Positions 63,318 to 64,000 of a DNA stretch of 64,000 nucleotides are shown here, one piece after another. Both the position numbers and the translations under genes were made by a program. The stretch is from Draconibacterium mangrovi_A (GTDB lineage Bacteria > Bacteroidota > Bacteroidia > Bacteroidales > Prolixibacteraceae). Below the pieces are notes generated by a model, which did not search any database, was not told where the DNA came from, and was given only the letters and a program-made list of their open reading frames with translations. Every line of letters starts with the position of its first letter. The stretch's first letter is position 1. The DNA lies in contig NZ_JBBIXN010000005.1 of assembly GCF_037646455.1 (NCBI RefSeq), forward strand, positions 310,001-374,000, read 5' to 3'.

Positions 63318-64000
63318 AGATCTTTCTTTTTGAGGTTTTCAATATCACTTGCTAACACTATAAAATCGTTAACAGATAATTGTTCAGGCCTTTTTTCGGC
63401 ATATTGTACAGGAAGCTCACTGCAAATATCTTTTAGTGAATTCCGAAGCATTTTTCGTCGTTGGTTAAAAGCTGCTTTCACTACCTGGATAAATAACTTT
63501 TCATCGCATGGAAGCGCTTCAACTTTATTTCGGCGTAAACGCACAACGGCCGATTTTACCTTTGGTGGCGGATTGAATACGTTTTCTGAAACCGTAAAAA
63601 GGTATTCGATATCGAAAAATGCCTGAAGCAGCACGCTCAGTATCCCATAAATTTTTGAACCATGCGGGGCTGCAATTCGTTCAGCAACTTCTTTTTGCAC
63701 CATCCCAACAGTTTCGGGTATGCGGTTTCGCAATTCCAGAACCTTAAAAAAGATTTGGGATGAGATGTTGTAGGGGAAATTCCCGATCACATTAAACTTG
63801 CCGGGGAAACGTGATGCGATATCAGCCTTAAGAAAGTCTTCCGACCAAATGTTTTTGATGGCGCTAAAGTGGCGGTTAAGATAATCTACCGATTCCTTAT
63901 CAATCTCAACAACATTTACATTCAGTTCCGGACGCTCGATCAGATATTGAGTTAGTACTCCCATTCCCGGTCCGATTTCAAGAACATCCTGAACATCGGT
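63314..64000 (-). CDS. rsmA: 16S rRNA dimethyladenosine transferase, 5'-truncated by window edge
   Basis: Dimethylates two adjacent adenosines in the 3' terminal hairpin of 16S rRNA (KsgA). The visible 228 codons run to the window edge with the frame open: before the internal Met (63964) are TDVQDVLEIGPG, the SAM-binding motif I, so the true start is beyond base 64000. Motif IV is VIGNFPYNISSQIFFKVLE, a variant NFPYN. VNVVEIDKESVDYL is motif II, and KVKSAVVRLRRNKVE the usual C-terminal stretch. About 30-40 N-terminal residues are missing. It is upstream of mgtE with a 4-nt overlap. Confidence 0.96.
   Translation of the reverse strand, partial: TDVQDVLEIGPGMGVLTQYLIERPELNVNVVEIDKESVDYLNRHFSAIKNIWSEDFLKADIASRFPGKFNVIGNFPYNISSQIFFKVLELRNRIPETVGMVQKEVAERIAAPHGSKIYGILSVLLQAFFDIEYLFTVSENVFNPPPKVKSAVVRLRRNKVEALPCDEKLFIQVVKAAFNQRRKMLRNSLKDICSELPVQYAEKRPEQLSVNDFIVLASDIENLKKKDL

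Noticed and set aside
1..64000. tRNA, rRNA, CRISPR arrays, insertion sequences, prophage or integrase genes
   Set aside because: None was seen on reading; the gaps between genes are short and hold only promoters, terminators, relics and small inverted repeats.

Overview
The window is a stretch of chromosome from a Bacteroidota bacterium. Signs of this are a SusC/SusD outer-membrane pair, a T9SS-type C-terminal sorting domain, several proteins of families typical of the phylum (DUF481, DUF4831-like, DUF819), sparse Shine-Dalgarno sequences, and repeated TAnnTTTG-type -7 promoter elements. Gene content (hydantoinase/oxoprolinase fusion, MacA/MacB-like efflux cluster, PL9-like enzyme) fits an environmental, gut or sediment member of the Marinilabiliales/Prolixibacteraceae type. 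That placement is an inference from general gene flavour, not a measured identity. No tRNA, rRNA, CRISPR array, transposase, integrase or phage gene was seen.

Layout. 1-3.8 kb: the end of purA with a strong terminator, then nicotinate phosphoribosyltransferase directly followed by a D-threonine aldolase/D-serine dehydratase-like enzyme. 3.8-15.4 kb: mostly single genes on both strands (a CsgG-like exported protein, a VOC protein, dipeptidase PepD, a POT peptide transporter, a DUF4831-like protein, Aat, an unusual radical SAM protein, an unknown gene, the NAD(P)H-hydrate repair enzyme Nnr and a DUF481 outer-membrane protein). 15.6-19.2 kb: two exported alpha/beta hydrolases and a divergent NRAMP-family transporter. 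19.3-22.7 kb: two small AT-rich exported proteins and a GH31 lipoprotein glycosidase. 22.8-29.2 kb: a class II aldolase, a 1251-residue HyuA-HyuB fusion and a DUF819 membrane protein, with two gene relics that record an old duplication. 29.3-34.7 kb: gpsA, a CDP-alcohol phosphatidyltransferase, pgi and a secreted PL9-like beta-helix protein.

34.9-41.5 kb: an EamA permease, then a four-gene efflux cluster (adaptor, FtsX/MacB-like permease, TolC, second adaptor) with no ATPase gene. 41.6-46.3 kb: an isolated susC-susD pair bounded by a terminator. 46.7-53 kb: an ATP-grasp-like protein, PPK2, a DUF1338 oxygenase, a PfkB-family protein whose catalytic aspartate is replaced by methionine, an AcpH-type protein and a KamA-like radical SAM protein. 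53.2-60.5 kb: the cell-shape operon purH-mreB-mreC-mreD-mrdA-rodA. 60.7-64 kb: a lone FtsX-type permease, mgtE, and rsmA running off the window.

Most of the window is ordinary core metabolism and envelope biology. I found no clear new multi-gene system. The best candidates for a second look are the relics around hyuAB/DUF819, the NRAMP homologue without its metal-binding residues, the PfkB homologue without its catalytic base, the efflux cluster without its own ATPase, and several genes whose -7 promoter element lies only 4-5 nt before the start codon, which predicts leaderless mRNAs.
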